DNA of 64,000 nt from the NCBI GenBank assembly GCA_965237875.1, contig CBDEGP010000001.1, forward strand, positions 1,054,001-1,118,000. Reading direction: 5' to 3'. Source of the DNA: DAOUJI01 sp965237875. Lineage in GTDB: Bacteria > Chloroflexota > Dehalococcoidia > Lucifugimonadales > JAGWBF01. The notes under the pieces are model-generated. The model was not told the DNA's origin, did no database searches, and worked only from the letters and a program-made list of their open reading frames with translations. Position numbers and translations under genes: made by a program. Shown piece by piece: positions 63,957 through 64,000 of this stretch (positions are counted from its first letter, which is position 1; each line of letters opens with the position of its first letter).

Positions 63957-64000
63957 GACGTTAAGGCCGCCGCTCCTCTCTCCACTAACTCCGGGGCTTT

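Noticed and set aside
1..64000. tRNA, rRNA, CRISPR arrays, riboswitches and IS transposases
   Set aside because: No T-loop signature with matching acceptor stem, no regularly spaced repeats, no conserved riboswitch core and no transposase or integrase motif could be found by reading both strands.

Overview
The window looks like one continuous stretch of chromosome from a GC-rich, gene-dense bacterium. The best guess is Chloroflexota, in the Dehalococcoidia/SAR202 neighbourhood. This is an inference from gene content: several luciferase-like flavin monooxygenases beside CoA ligases, SDRs, amidohydrolases and class III CoA-transferases; a siroheme-route heme operon; Ni superoxide dismutase; a YacL-type PIN-TRAM protein; and many short palindromic intergenic repeats. 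No 16S or marker search could be run. No rRNA, tRNA, CRISPR array, integrase or transposase was recognised.

Layout. (1) 1-6290, minus strand: housekeeping run gatB-secG-SAM hydrolase-PIN/TRAM-ispD-ispF-cysS (only the first codons of cysS are inside), then pcm and a repeat-filled gap. (2) 6291-11586, plus strand: an early tetrapyrrole operon ending in siroheme decarboxylation (fused AhbA-AhbB, precorrin-2 dehydrogenase, HemC, CobA-HemD fusion, HemB). (3) 11607-12759: Ni-SOD with its dedicated maturation peptidase, then an M28 peptidase, a type-5 uracil-DNA glycosylase and an MFS carrier. (4) 15845-29657: a catabolic island (alpha/beta hydrolase, two near-identical flavin monooxygenases, amidohydrolase, FMN hydroxyacid dehydrogenase, two CoA ligases, SDR, PEP-mutase-like lyase, NTF2-like protein). 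Embedded in it is a minus-strand sulfur-carrier cluster, TusA - DsrE - [TusA-MetE fusion], with its own promoter and palindromic operator. (5) 29756-35858: two tandem oligopeptide-type substrate-binding lipoproteins with copied promoters and terminators, then two permeases; no ATPase gene is present. (6) 36259-45349: zinc alcohol dehydrogenase, two proteins sharing an unnamed Cys-rich N-terminal motif (one with a CAP domain), a tandem alpha-beta barrel protein, SDR, HpcH/HpaI aldolase, VOC protein, SMP-30 lactonase, F420-type oxidoreductase and amidohydrolase. (7) 45595-48962: gatC-gatA and asnS. (8) 49041-63956: a mixed genome-defence and maintenance region with McrBC, CoA-transferase, a PpiC lipoprotein flanked by a partial duplication of an enoyl-CoA hydratase gene, DUF5678-retropepsin-MutS2, an AbrB/PIN toxin-antitoxin pair, a frameshifted zeta-toxin gene with its small partner, and a VLRF1-type peptidyl-tRNA hydrolase.

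Starts were chosen from Shine-Dalgarno spacing, overlaps with neighbours and promoter position. Several reading frames that run further upstream were trimmed (pcm, gatB, the TusA-MetE fusion, mcrB, both SDR/ligase neighbours, the NTF2 gene and others). Promoter, operator and terminator calls come from reading the sequence by eye and are predictions. The strongest leads for something undescribed are the TusA/DsrE/TusA-MetE cluster with its operator, the Cys-rich small-protein family, and the DUF5678-retropepsin-MutS2 operon.
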